From Channa striata (Eukaryota; Chordata; Actinopteri; Anabantiformes; Channidae): DNA of 64,000 nt. The first letter of the stretch is position 1. Each line of letters starts with the position of its first letter. The translations under genes and the position numbers were made by a program. The notes under the pieces are model-generated. The model was given only the letters and a program-made list of their open reading frames with translations, made no database searches and was not told the DNA's origin. The stretch is taken from positions 23,007,523 through 23,071,522 of the forward strand of contig CM065180.1 of NCBI GenBank assembly GCA_033026295.1, read 5' to 3'. Of this stretch, positions 37,161 to 50,104 are shown piece after piece.

Positions 37161-40100
37161 GTCCTACGGTGGTGACATATAAACGTGGGGTGACATATAA
37201 TGATTTGCAAAATGCTAATTCCTATCAATAAAAAGAGTCATGTCCCGTGTTTCTCCTAGTGTCCCGTAACCAGAGTGAAGTTTGTTCTTCACAAAACCAA
37301 AGACAGACATCGTGTTTGCAGACATCAGGCATTCAGCTGTAGAACTCAGCCATTCAACCAACCCTTGATGTCTCGGTTTCATCCTAAGCGTGAGACGCTG
37401 CACGAAGGCTCCGTTTGCAGTCGACTATGCCGGCTCGTGAGTTGACGGTGACGCGGCGGTGCGGCGTGCGACTGATGGTGCGGCGGTGGCGTGTGCTCTG
37501 GGTAAAACCAGCAGGTCGGGGTTCAGCAGAGGGTGCGTGCTGGCTGTGGGCGGCTGCTTGCTTACTACACACAGTCATTTCCACCACGTGTCCTAGTCTC
37601 CCGGGTAATTCCACGGATGCCGTCCTTAAGTGGCGCGCTGGGGACGCGTCTTCCTCCCACTCTTCCCTTCCCTCCTCGTGTCCCGCCATCGTTTCCTTGC
37701 TTCTCTTACTCTCTCCCAACTCTCTGCTCCCATGAGCTTTTTCTTTTTTTAATAACTTCTGTGTCTTTGCGTCTCGGCTGCTGTCTGGTTTTTCTCTCTG
37801 AGCTCATTCTGTCCCTCTTTCCTGCTCGTCCCGTTCGGCTCCCCCTCTCCTTTACTAACAGCCTTTCTGTCTCTATTCTTGCTGATCAGAGTTACACGCT
37901 CCTGCTGCACAGACTGCGCTAACATAACCACCCAATCCCAATGTGACATCACTGACAATAATAAGCCGTTTCCAAAAATACCCAGCGATATTCGGTTCTC
38001 CAATCAGTTTGCCGGGGCGTGGATTCTCTGTGTCGTTTCCTTCTGTGTCTCTGTGTGTCGCTGTGACAGCCTTCGCCTTCACACAGGCAGCATCTACTTT
38101 AAAGGTTAGGAAAAGGCTTTAAAGCTGCTACAGAGCTGTTCAGCTATAACACCGCCTGTTGACATGTCTGTGTTGTGACATTTCAACATGTCCTGAGAGA
38201 TGTATGAATATATACACGTCACGCAGCAGTTCCCAGGATGTAGAAAAAACACACCGCGACACACACATCCTCCCGTGAAGGAGTCGCTCCAACGGAAATA
38301 ACAAAAGTGAAACGTGTAGAAAGGAACAGGCGAGGGGAACCAGAGAGTGAGTGTCGAGGAAGTGTCAACAGTGTGTGACATTAGATGTGGTCCTGGGGGG
38401 GCCGGAGCTGTCAGCTCTGAGGCCCCGGGAGTACGGCAGGTTGCCAGGCCGCCTGTCTATTTCTGCCCACTGACATGGTAGTGGACGGGCTGACATGTGG
38501 TCATACGCTGTCAGACAGACGCAGAGCGACTGATGGACAGAGAGAGGCAGAGAGACGCAGATTCAAAGGGAGACGGGGAGACAGGAAAAACGGCGTTGAA
38601 GGCGTGACGTGATTCACGTAAAGGAGCGCGACCCGAACTGCGATGGGATGAGCAGTTACTGGCCATCTTAGGAGTCATGAGGGCACTCGAAGGTGAGAGG
38701 TTCGATACCAGGCTGATGAGGGAGGTTACCATGGTTACCGTAGGGTTTGCACAGATGTAAACAAAAGATGGCTTCTCATTTTGCTTGGCCACCATGGTGG
38801 GGATTGTGGCTAGAATGACAAAATCAGTCTGGAGCTGATTATTTTCTCATATGCACATGATTAAATGATGATACAACACTGAAGCTAAAGCTAAATGCTC
38901 TTTAAGCCTTTCAGTCAGCTCTACACCACAGTCATTTAAATTACTCAAATTGCTTATTATTTAAATAGCCTCACAAATTTGCCTTTAGGGGCTTTTTAAT
39001 CTGTAAAACATACAACGTCCTTTGGCCTTAAAAACCTTAATTTGGATAAGAAAAACGTTCAGTGGAATAAAAATGGAAGAAACCTCTGGGACCGATGTGT
39101 AAAAAGAGAGCCACAAATGAGCCCTACGTTAACGTAACGTAACGATAATGTGGTCAAAAATAATTTACAGCATTATAACCCCACTATATGTGGGGCGAAA
39201 AAACGATCAGGGAGGACGTCGAACAACTTCCAGGTTCTGCACAACCTGACCCAGAGACAATGACAACAGGAGAAGAAGAGTGAGACAGGGAGGAGCTGGG
39301 ACTCCCACGGACGAAGATCCTCTAGGATGAGTCGCCTGGATAATCCGGCCTGGCTAAAAAGAGGACAGTGATAAAGACACGTCAGCAGTTTGTCTGCACC
39401 TGAAGGACAAAGGGATTCTTGGATTCTTTGAAAGGTTACTATAGAGCTACATTCACAAGCAACAGCGGTTAAATCGCCGTTTTAAAGATTCCTCTGCAAC
39501 AGGATGCTTTGCTCCAACCGGACAAATGGATTTGAAGATGAGGAATAAAAGACAGGCCCATGCCTTTGGAAAGAAAGGAATGTTAGGTCAACATTTTCAG
39601 GAAACCTCTGAAAGATGAGAAAGATGAGACTAAAAACGCCACCCTCCAGACCTTTTATACAGAGTTCTGGGCTCAGAATGCGATGAATAGAACAAATGAG
39701 GGCGTGCTGCTCTACAGGATGTGCTGCACAGCTTGCGGTTAATTAGTGGGCGACGAAACAAGACCCACACCAGTGCGGCGCCTAACAGGTAAATGATTTT
39801 CACAGCAAAGTTCCAAAACGGATCTAGAACGACTCGGAACTGGGTTAGAGGACAAGGCCAGCTGTTAGCTGACGGCCGTGGACAAGAGGCTAAATGACTG
39901 TCATTAAAGGGAGGTGAAAACTGTGCTGGTCCATGTGCACTGTGTCATCCGTTAATGGTGACGGTTTGTCACGAGTTTATCAAAAAAAATGTCGTTACCA
40001 AAATGGCATCTGCCTTTTAATAGGTGCACAATTTCATGTGCGCCATGATTTCACGAAATCATGGTGAGGCGGTAGCGTTAGCCGCTCCAACATCAGCCAT

Positions 40101-40439
40101 GTATGTTGAAATGAATCGTTCCAAACGGGCCTGTTCTCCCTCGAGTACTAGCAGTGTACTGCTTTAAAACGCAGATAAAACCATTCAGACTGTGTTGTGT
40201 GTGTTTGTGCTACGCTCGGGGCCCAAAGAAACACAGATCAAGTCCAACGTATGTGGAATGACGACGAAGCTTCTTGATTGTTGGAGTTGCCATTTACAAG
40301 TTGTTAATGGCTGTAGCAACACAGACATTTGGGACACACACAGAAAAACGTCTTGTGTTGAGGCAGGAGGCCCTAAGTGTTCAGATTGGTCATCCAATCA
40401 TCCTGTTCTTGTAAATGCATCTCAAGAACGTCTTCAAAA

Positions 40440-40565
40440 TTGACACCACCATTAATTTGTACTCAAGGACGAACTGATTAGATTTCGGCCAAGGTCGCGT
40501 GACCTTACGTCTGTCCCATTCTCATCGACGTAATGTCTCAGGGAATTTCATTACGTTTGACAGAT
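40440..40565. repeat. Fragment of a dispersed fish repeat
   Basis: actcaaggacgaactgatta, then gatttcggccaaggtcgcgt, resembles a common teleost repeat of the type 'ggactcaaggatgaactgattagaatttggtggtcaaggtc'. A probable related fragment at 10485-10530 carries ggcacaaacgtccactcgga. Identification is from memory. Confidence 0.4.
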
Positions 40566-41669
40566 GCATCCATCTGGACTGACCGAGATGACTGAGGGAC
40601 TCCACAGGTCACAGTGTGAATCTCCATCACCGAACGGGATGAACGAAGGATAAATAATGAGGAACCTGTGAGAACGAGCTCTGCCTGCAGCTTTGGGAAA
40701 GTATCCGCCACTCGCTCCGTGACAATGAACAGCAGAGAGGCCCAGTGGGGTGGAAGAGGACGGGGATCCTGGCAAACGGCAGAACGGGCTGATGGATAGT
40801 TGGAAGGGCACCTACAACTGAACGCCCATAAACAGGCAGATTGTTTAAAGAGAACAGCGGCCACCAGACAGAAGGACAGATAAACAGACGCACAGACAGT
40901 GCAAAGGCCAACAAACAGAGACAGACAGAGCTTTAAACGGACAGATGGACAAACACAGCAAGGTGATAGACGCTTAGTCAGGCAGGATGGGAGCGTTCTT
41001 CATCTGCTCTCTGAGTCATCACGTAGTGTGTGTGCTCTGTCTCTTGGAGTGTGTTCAAACATGTACACAGTGTATAGCCTAACGCCGTTATCCCTGTCTC
41101 TCCCAGCTTTAGCTGCCTCCATCTGTCAGTCTCTTCTCTTCTCTCCACACAATCCAGCGCCCTAGTTACCCTGCAGCCCCGAATCCTTCCCTTCTGGCTT
41201 TTCCTCTTGTTGTTGGTCCTTTTTAGACAAAAATCCAGGAACATTGTCGTTGCCTGTACCTGTCTTTATGATTGCTAACACGTCGGGCACCGTCCTTCCC
41301 CGTTGTTCTGCTTACCCAGCGTCCAGGACCCTGACATTAGACGCATGAATTTTAATGTAACATTGAACACCCCCAGAACCACTAATGGGAGATGAACACA
41401 GTGTTGACAAGCTTATGCCAGTTGCGCACATTCAAAAGATTGTGCAGCTTCGGAGTCGGCAGACGTAGCTGGTGGTCATGGGGCTGGGCAGTTTGTCTGT
41501 ACGGGGAAAGTCAGGAGGGTTAGGGTGCATGTCGTAACATGCATCAGTGTGAATGTGCATTGGGGGTCTCCTAAAAGGTACGACCCCAAATCCTCCTGCC
41601 AGCAAACGGGCTACTGTCTTATTCTTTCTACACCTTCTCTCAGTTCTCCACTTTCTTCTGTCCACCCAG

Positions 41670-41862
41670 GTCTGCTCTCTGTATCCTACGACGAGTGGGA
41701 CTACGGTCTCGAGGCCCGTGTCCGCGATGGCGTGGCGATCATTACTATGGCAACCTCCACCATGATGATGGACCGCGGACCTCATACCCTGCTGAAGTCT
41801 GAGTGCCACGGCGCTCCTGACAAGAAGACCCCCATCTCAGGCAACCCTAACGAAGTACTCAG
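41670..41862 (+). CDS. grin2b: grin2b coding exon 4: amino-terminal domain, C-terminal lobe
   Basis: 193 bases, reading LLSVSYDEWDYGLEARVRD and ending with a split Arg codon (ctc ag|gtgaga). The acceptor is tccacccag at 41669. The glutamate of YDEWDY, the partner zinc ligand in mammalian GluN2B (Glu284), is kept, and so is the downstream cysteine (KSEC) of the ATD disulfide. The stretch after AIITMATSTMMMD is divergent from mammals, as is usual for this loop. Exons 2-4 total 608 bases; I recall a single exon of about 0.6 kb in mammals. Confidence 0.94.
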
Positions 41863-43041
41863 GTGAGAGAAGGGGGTTTTGTGTTTGGAGTTTGGGCCAC
41901 TCAGGTAAATGTAACAATGTCAAGAAGCTGCGTGACATTTCATGTGAGTGTGTGTCAAATGAAGGGGCTTCCCTTTGTGTCCTCTAAATTGGAGGAAACT
42001 AAAACCCCCAATAAACTGCATAAATTATGCGACTGACATTTTTAGGGTTAAAATGCCTGAAGCTGAACTAGAACAAAGCTTTCATGCATATTGGCATTTT
42101 ATTATGTAGCCCAAGCTAAAACCGCTGCCAAAACACCATAACAGAACTTTAACAACATAAATCAGACCAGTGTAAAGAGAATTAGATCCTGCTATGTGAA
42201 CGGATGCTAAATACTGTCTCAGCTATTTATTTTTTAGATGCTGCTAAAGATTATTTGCATTAGTTATGTTTGTGGCAAAATGGAGTAAAACTCAATAATG
42301 ATCATATGTAATGATAAATCACTTCAAGCAGCTTAAAATCCTAAAACTCAAATATTTGCACTTAGAAATTAGCTGACTTATATCTTTAACTTACTTGAGA
42401 ATGAGACTGTTCATGCTCCGTGAGATGAAGAGCACCTTGGTGGTCAGATGAATGCTAACACTGCATCTCTGCGGCTTTCTAATCAAAGTCTGAAGGGTTC
42501 GTTTCCCTGCTTCGTCCTAAAGCTCGGCGCAACCGTCTGGTTTCGTAGCTGAGGTCTCAGTTGGTCACTGTCTCGAAACGAACGCGCTAATGATTTAAGA
42601 TGCTAAACTGCGGCAGCTTTAAAGGTGCACGGGTTCAGGTGCTGCTGCATCGCCACCCGTATCCTGGCACGGATCAGCAGATGCTGGCACACGCTGCGAT
42701 CATCCTCCCCTTATGTAATAATACACTACACACAAACGCCCCCTTCACATGCCCCTTCCTCGGGAAGATCCGAGCCCACCCCCTCAGCTGTCTGTCTCAG
42801 CGGCAGGCCTTTTGAACTGGTTGTGAAGTGCCGCGTTGGGCTGCACTTTGCTCTGCGCTCGGACTAATTGGTCCCAATGGCGTTTGAGTCAGTGAACACC
42901 CGCCCGTGTCGCGCTGTGCTCCAGCGCTCAGCCTACTATTATATTCAGGGGCAGTTTCCCCCTTGTGCCACGTTGTTGGCCTGCTGCAGCCGAGTGTATG
43001 TTTTTATCACGTCGAAGACAGACAGACCGTCAGTGAAGGCC

Positions 43042-43077
<36 letters not shown>

Positions 43078-43415
43078 AGGTGCTGTACAGTTGGTGTTCG
43101 AGTGTGTGAAGAGGATTGTCAGCAGTCGGGTTGTTTTTGTCACGGGTTCAGACTGTGGCAGAAAATCCTGAATGATTTGACCAGTGATGAGACCAAAAGT
43201 CAGAATTTAGAGTTTTCACCTCAACATTGTTATAACTGTGACTCTGTGATTTATAACTTTGACCTTATGTCAAAAACAATTGTCTTGACCCTTTGTTATT
43301 ATGACGACCCCCTTTTTTCCGATTACTGGTAGAACTGGTATCGCTCAGACCTTTTTGTAATTGTTGCAGCCTAAAATGTCAGATTTCACAACAGCTTTTC
43401 TCCAAAATTATGGGG

Positions 43416-43522
43416 GGCAGAGCATTCAATCACTCGGCCCCCCAACTATGGAATATCCCCCCCCCCCGACCTTTGTGATATCAGCTCACTTCAAATCCCA
43501 CCTCAAAACACATCAAACATGA
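43416..43522 (+). pseudogene. LINE (L2-like) ORF2 C-terminal relic
   Basis: The + strand reads GRAFNHSAPQLWNIPPPPTF then VISAHFKSHLKTHQT and a stop. The pattern (S/A)AP.LWN.LP, spaced before FKS.LKTH, is the C-terminal signature of non-LTR retrotransposon ORF2 proteins common in fish. Only this 35-codon end is visible; the upstream part is absent or unrecognisable. Confidence 0.6.
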
Positions 43523-44934
43523 TGTCCAGTGACATGCACAGACTCAGCTAGAAGTTTATTACTAATACTGCATTAGTTTATTAAGCTAAAACTAATGCAG
43601 GGAAGGTGATGGCGACGTGTGCAGATTCATATTTGTGATTGTTTTGGAGGCTGCGGTTTGAATATTACCCCATTACACACAGGTGTGTCCATTAACGAGC
43701 CTCGTGTTCGATATAAACGGGCTGGACAAAGTAATAGACGCGCTGCGGTATTTGAACGCAGCACAGCTCAACCAGTCGAATCAGCATCTCCTTAAAAACA
43801 GTTTCAGATTTGGAAGTCGTATTTATCGTTTTCTGCTCTCGCTCCGAGCCCAACCTGCAGCAGAGCTTTGTCGTCCGTCCCAGCCGACTCTTCGGATGTG
43901 TGACGCTGAAGCTTTGCGTCGGTTCCACCACTGCCGGCTTCTTTGAGATGACAGCGGCGGCTCTGCTTGTGCGCTCTGCTCATCCCTCCCTTCACTCCGC
44001 CGTGTTCCGCTCTGTCCTCTTACACCCTGTAGGCCTCTCGTTTGCTCCGCTCTGCTTTTTCTGTTCACACCTTCTCCTCCTGCTTTTCCTCCTGCCTCCA
44101 CTGTCGTGCTCCTCCCCAGCCATCGTCAACGCTCCAGACCTGCAGTTTTATAATCAACTTAGCTGTGTTGTTGATTAGATCAGTTGCGAGCGCTGCTAAG
44201 ATCCTTCGCCCCTCGCTGCCTTAACTAAATTTGTTTGGCGATAACCTTTGTCGTCAAGTGTTCAATCAAGAGATTAGCATTTGACCGCACAGACTATATT
44301 GTAGACTCAATGAACGGCTTATTGCCTGGCTTGCTGGCTGGTTGGTTGGCCGCTGGATTTCATTCGCTACTAAGTGAATCGGCGGATGGAAAAACGAAGG
44401 CAGACAGAAGCCTTGGGTTGAACTCACGGTCAGTCCCTGCGGTGAATTCAACCACCAACCAGGTCCTATTATTACCAATGCTGACTGCTAAGAATGGAAA
44501 AGTCAGAAGTGGCTGAGCCTGACTTGAAGACAAGGCCTCAATCTTTAAAGCTCAGCTGTTATTTTATATTGGTGCGGAAAACGCCAATCAAAAATCAATT
44601 AAGCCACAAACTAATTAATAAATGTGTTTCCCAAACGTTTTATTGTGACATGTATATTCTCAAAGACGTGTCAAGCTCAAGTAGCTTTCTCTATCGACAC
44701 GTCCAGTTTAGGTTAAAAAACATCCAGTTAAAACTGGATATTATTATGAATTACACGCATATGGAGATAATAATTGATGTTTTCATACTTGCTATTGGAC
44801 TTTCAGTATTTTATTCTGCATATTAGTTTCAATTGGAAAATATCACCAGGTGTGTTTTCTGTTCTTCTTTGTTCTAGTGCAAACTTGTGTGTTACTGCCT
44901 CCTATCGCTTCTGGGGGCGGTGGGGCATCGAAAA

Positions 44935-45010
44935 CCCGTTTAGATTTAGTCATTCGTGAGACGCTTTTATGCAAAGCGACTTACAAGTGAAGTGCAAATC
45001 TCAATCGTGC
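44935..45010. repeat. Common teleost repeat fragment
   Basis: agatttagtcattcgtgaga, then gacgcttttatgcaaagcga and cttacaagtgaagtgcaa. This matches the widespread fish motif 'atttagcagacgcttttatccaaagcgacttacaagtgaggta' with few changes, which suggests a fairly young copy. Confidence 0.6.
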
Positions 45011-46185
45011 AGTAATCGAGAGGAGATACGACCGATCTACTGTCCATGTGGTTCGCGGACAACTGAGCTTCTGTTCAGCCCATCTGAACTTCAGCCTCCT
45101 TTAAAAAAAAAAGTTTAAACATTTTTGGAATCAAAACAGGGAAAATCAGTAAGAGGTGAATCACTCTTCACCCTGTTCACACATGTTGTAGATCAGGTAA
45201 AGGACGTGTGGGAACCATCTAAATTCTGTTTAATGCACATTTCATTGTCGAACGATGAAGAGCTGCTCAGGAGCCACAATCATCTGCTTGATTTCATAAT
45301 CCATGATCCCTCTGCTTAGCATTTCCTTGTGCAGCCCTTAGGGCGTCACAGAGCGCCGCAAGAGAAGGACACATCACTCCACTAAGTAAATTAAGTCCAG
45401 TGTAGCCAGCGCCGGGGCATTTGGGCTAATGCTACAGTACGAGTCTGACAAATGAAGATGGCGCAAAGAGGAACGAGCGAGGGGGAGATGGACGAGCGGG
45501 GACACAACGCTGTTGAGAATGGTGAGTTTGACGAGAGCAGGCGTGACCTTGCCAGGTGTGGACGGGTTCCAAATGAGCTCGGACTTGGAAAGGTGTCAAG
45601 TGCTTCTAGGTTTCGCTGACATTTTTGAACTTTTGTGACTCCAGCGAGGCTCTCGTTGGTGAGTTTTGACCCCATCGGGCCGAGGGATGTTTGTGGACGT
45701 CTGAGTCCATAAAGGCCAGATGAGTGTGTGTTTATGGGGCAGGATAGTGGGAGGTGGTAAAAAGGCACCTGTCTGTGATGGAGCTTCACTGGAACAAGGC
45801 CAGGACGCTCTCGCTCTCTCCTCCTAAATCTTTTCATCTGTTCTTCTGGTGGATTTTTCCAGTCGTGGCTGTCAGGGATTTGCTGCACGTCTAACCTCTT
45901 CCACAGACTTCTACGTGCACCTCCCAAATCATGCGCCGCGTGGAGCTCATGGGTAACGTCAGAAAGTGGGAAGTTGGGATTAAAACAGAAAGGGTGATGG
46001 AGCAGGTGGAGGAGCAGCTACAGACGAGGTTGGAAAATAAAAACGGGATTTGCTCGTCTTGTTCTCCTCTCTACTCACAAACTAGTGTAGTGATGGTCTG
46101 TCTCCAGATTTATTCCAACACGTTCTTATCCCACAACGTCAGATCCTGACGTTGCTAAATCGTCAAATTGTGCCGCTGTGTACAT

Positions 46186-46345
46186 CCTTTGACGCCACAG
46201 GTGCCCTTTTTGCGTTGCTATTGGATGCTCCAGGGGCGCCGCTGTTTGACGCCCTGGGAACAATTGCATTCGTTTGTGACGCCGCAGGTGCACTTTGGCG
46301 TCGGGACGCTTCAGGAATGACAACTTTTGATGCCACTGGAACGAC
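46186..46345. repeat. Degenerate tandem repeat of about 25-30 bases
   Basis: Six loosely repeated units start with ttgacgccacaggtg-type sequence: tttgacgccacaggtgcc, ttggatgctccaggggcg, tttgacgccctgggaac, tgtgacgccgcaggtgca, cgggacgcttcaggaatg, tttgatgccactggaacg. Spacing varies from 21 to 33 bases. In the + frame this gives DATGAL, DAPGAP, DALGTI, DAAGAL, DASGMT, DATGTT. The frame is open on both strands (46152-46409 +, 46163-46387 -). Confidence 0.6.
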
Positions 46346-47057
46346 TTTATATACACAAAAAAATGGCACTAAGTTTGGAGAAGACATCTTCAGGGTAACA
46401 TTACTTTAAGAAACAACCGTTAGGGTGAGGCACAAAAACGTGCACCATCCAGCAACTTTACATCATCAGTATAGAGTTCTAATAATGACACGTTGGTGTT
46501 TCTAATAAACTGCCTCGAGTGTCAATCGCCGACCTACACGGGTAACTTATGTGTCTGAAGGTATCGCGAAGGGACGGGACACATTGGCAGGCTCGATTCC
46601 ATATTAAAAGAAGTCAGTGCCCCGAGCTGAGTGGTGGTCTTGTCTGGTACCTTTTAGTTGTAAACCTGCTGCAGCGGCAGAGCTGGGTCGGAACAGGGTT
46701 CTACTATTGCGGGTCTGTGGAACGGCGTGACAAACCCCTGTGTGCAGCATTTTTTCCGGGTCTTTACTGTGTGTTTTTGTATTTTATCTCGTACTGTAGA
46801 ATCTCTCCCCTACATTTCTTCTCGAGGAGTCTATTCAGACTTCCAGTCCAGTAACTAGAATTTTTGACATTAAAAGGTTTTAAAGTGCTGAATTTTATGT
46901 TTTTTTTTCCAACATTCACTTTGTATTTGTCCTCAGTCGTGCCATGACTCAAGGTTTATGAGGAACATTTACAGGCTTATTTTTCTATTCCGAACCCCCT
47001 CCACAGATTGGGGCATTTTTTCATTTGACAAATTTATGCCTGTGTAACTTTTGTTCA

Positions 47058-47345
47058 CTATCCATCCGTCCATTATGTGCATCTGTAGATCAGAGTTGAG
47101 GGGGCTGGTCGCCCAGTGACAGCCAGCTGTCTGGATACAGAGAGACAGTCAGACAGACAACCGTTCACACTCACTCACATTCACGCCCACAGGCAATTTA
47201 GAGTCACCATGTAACCTAACATGCATGTCTGAAACTGGAGGAAACCCACACGAGCACGGTGATGACCCCACACAGAACGGCTGCAACCGCCAGGGACCTT
47301 TCAGCAACCTTAGACAGCTGAGACCAGGGACACCAGTATCGTAGT
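47058..47345. repeat. Teleost interspersed repeat
   Basis: Landmarks in order are atccatccgtccattatgtg, gatcagagttgagggggctg, acagacaaccgttcacactc, caggcaatttagagtcacca, taacctaacatgcatgtctg and gaggaaacccacacgagcac. I recall this as the very common fish/vertebrate repeat with 'aatttagagtcaccaattaacctaacctgcatgtctttgg'. It is diverged by substitutions and small gaps. Confidence 0.65.
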
Positions 47346-47959
47346 TAGGCTTCGGGAACAGCAACCATTTTATTTTCGGTACATCACATTTGGTCTGTGG
47401 ACAGATGAATCAGTGCTCACAGGTTACACGTGCTTAGTATCTGCATGTACGTAATGTTGCTCACAAAAGCAAAAACTGACAAATCAAGCTGGAACTATTC
47501 ATAACTATAACATTCACCAGCTGTGCAGCCTGCTCAGAGTGTGTCCTCTGGAAGTCGGGCCCGTTACCCAAAATGCTCAAATGCTGAAAGAGGAGATGCA
47601 CATCAACGCCTGTACGTCAATGAATCTGTACAGATTTAAATTAACTTTATGATAATTAACTTTTGTCTAGCCACATATCGATAGTGTTTGTCACTTCGAT
47701 GTCCTCTGTCCCCGTCTCATCATCGCTCCGCTCTCTGTCTGTTTACACATTCTGTTCCCGTGTCTGACTACACGAATGGATCCGACGCCACGCATGCGAG
47801 TGCGGACACACGCGCAAACCCGACGAATTCGCACCTCCCGGCACATTCGCACAGTCCACCCCGCCGCAGTGTGCTTTGTGCACACGCGCCATATGGGACG
47901 TGTTATCATTCTCCGTTTACAGTACACGCTCCTCCTCCACGAATCCAATAAGTACAGTG

Positions 47960-48110
47960 CACCACAGTAATTGCTAAGGAGTGTAATTCATGACTAATTC
48001 ATGTCAGGGTTAATTTATTAAAACTGGCATTAATTTTTAATCCAACTCCTCCATTATTTAAAGCAGAACATGCGCTAAAATGTATCTGTGTCAGGCCATG
48101 GAGTTAGCAT
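47960..48110. promoter_or_regulatory. Candidate conserved non-coding element
   Basis: Dense TAAT cores: agtaattgctaaggagtgta, attcatgactaattcatgtc, cattaatttttaatccaact. No similarity to the repeats in the window. The call rests on composition only. Confidence 0.25.
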
Positions 48111-48373
48111 GTGGCACAGTGCTGTTCTGATTTGCAGAAACAAGAATCCTCCTCAAATACGAGCAGAGATGCCATTGGAACACGTCGTGTCAGAGTCCGG
48201 CCGGCGTCACTCGCCGCCGTTGGCGGGTGGAGACGGATGCTGCTGCTGGAATTGTACCTCAGCTGCTGTACAGTGGAGCTGAGACGCGCTCCTGCAGCTC
48301 GAGCTGGAACCTGACGGGTTCAACAGGAAATCAAAAGGAGGGGTTTAGTAGGGTGGGTGGATGTGTGCCGTTA

Positions 48374-48410
<37 letters not shown>

Positions 48411-49156
48411 GTGTGTGCAGGCCGTCGTTGCCTTCATGACACATACAGTAGCTGAGTTATTTCAGTGCACAGCAGGTGTGAGCTCACATGTCGTCCAGAT
48501 CCCGGAGTGAATCTGCTCATTCGTCCGCAGGAGCAGGTTAAAGCCCCAAAATTAACACCACTAATATAAACATTATGTTTTCTATAAAATGATTATAAGC
48601 TAATAAATGCTGAAGTATCAATAACCACCTGTCAGAACGTACAGTTTTCCAGGAGGTCTGGGTGCAGACGTGTTGCTCAGATTGCATGTGCTGAGTTCTA
48701 ACGTCGGTGTGTCGAACAACAGGATCCCAATTCCTGCCTGTTTATTTTAGGAACAATGTTCTGTTTGTGGCCGAGACAAAGTCTGGCTGATCTGGAGACG
48801 AACACTTTTGGTTTCCAGGGGCTAAAACTGTGTCGTCATGTAAATTTCCATTAAAATGAGGAATAAAAATCTTCACTGGAGGTTGGTATTTTTAAAATCA
48901 TGACGTTCCGTGTTTCACTGGGGACTGATTTCAAAGTAATAATGTGGCTTCTGGGTTTGAGATGTATTTATGGTATTTTATATGTGCTTTATTGCTCATT
49001 GTTTAGAAAAGCAGAGAAGCTGCTTCCTGTGAACACTCGGTGCTGGGAGATGAGGGGAAGCAGCGAGTAGTAATGTGTGTCCCATCCCCTGCCTCGTTTC
49101 CTTTGAATCCCACCTCTCACTCTCTCTATTTCCCTCCCACCCTCTGTGAGATTACC

Positions 49157-49218
49157 GTTACCATAGTAACGCAGCAGATTGGCTCGGAAGTCGCAGTGGT
49201 TGTGGGTGCCATGGCAAC
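49157..49218. promoter_or_regulatory. Two X-box-like (RFX-type) motifs
   Basis: gttaccatagtaac at 49157-49170 is a near-perfect 6+2+6 inverted repeat, and ggtgccatggcaac at 49205-49218 is close to the RFX consensus GTNRCC..RGYAAC. A third, gtttccatggaaac, lies at 49856-49869. Binding is inferred from motif shape only. Confidence 0.4.
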
Positions 49219-49921
49219 ACACATATGCTTGTGCTTCGCTGTGTTAGTGCTGCCGGCGTGTGTAGGACGCGCGCACACGCGCCGTGGAACGTAACAACAG
49301 CTCGCTCACCAAAGATTAAAGGGCCACAGCTTCAAGTCATTTTGTAAATGGCTTATGATTTATGCAGCAGATTCCGTGCACTTTGTACCGGTGCCAAGGC
49401 TCGGCGGGATGGGGCTGTTAGCCGGACACATGGGGCTGCACGAGAGGATTGTGCGTGTCACAGCCCATTGACAATATCAATATTTATCAGAGGAAATCGA
49501 ATGAGGAAGGCGGCATGGGAGTGATATCACACGCGTTACAGTAGAGCTAAGAGAAGCCGAGACGCTTCCTGATCCGCTGTTAAAGAGGATGTGATTCGAA
49601 CTCAAAGCTGGAGGTGATGTGCGATGATGGAGCTGCAGCCGCTTTTTCCCGAGGAGAACGGCCACTGAACGAAAACCTCATTTCACCAGCGATCGTGTGT
49701 CCTGATACATGAGGCAGTGCAGTGTTTACGGACCCCATCAGCGCCGAGCAACACACACACACACGAACACACACACACACGGACACACACTCCTTCCTTT
49801 GTCACTTATTTAGTCATCTACAAATAGTATATGGTGAGCACAGTTAAGAGGCAGCGTTTCCATGGAAACAGTCACAGAGCGCGAGTAAAGGGTGAGGCTG
49901 GGAAAGAGTTAAGAGAAGCTC

Positions 49922-50104
49922 CAAGTGTGTGTGAGTGTGAGTGTGTGAGTGTGTGTGTGTGTGTGTGTGGGATGACAGTGAAGTGATGTGAGTTCACCTG
50001 ACATAAACATGTTCACACACACACACACACACACACACAAAACTGTGTGTTTGAAGCAAAGTGAAATGAGTTCACCTGACAGAAACAATGCTTCTTCGTC
50101 TGCG

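Larger units (their letters stand above)
34183..41669 (+). other. grin2b intron 3 (7.5 kb)
   Basis: GT-AG ends (gtaggc and cacccag). No exon was recognised. It holds a SINE-like fragment (35745-35850), AT-rich conserved-looking sequence (36080-36520) with (TG)n at 36206-36228, two teleost-type repeat segments (36842-36862 and 36896-37160), an X-box-like motif (38725-38738) and a repeat fragment at 40440-40565. Sequence at 39070-40130 looks like degraded repeat but I cannot assign it. Confidence 0.8.

Noticed and set aside
45391..45927. 178-codon minus-strand open frame in intron 4
   Set aside because: No recognisable domain and no splice or promoter support. A frame of this length is expected about once by chance in this many bases at this composition.
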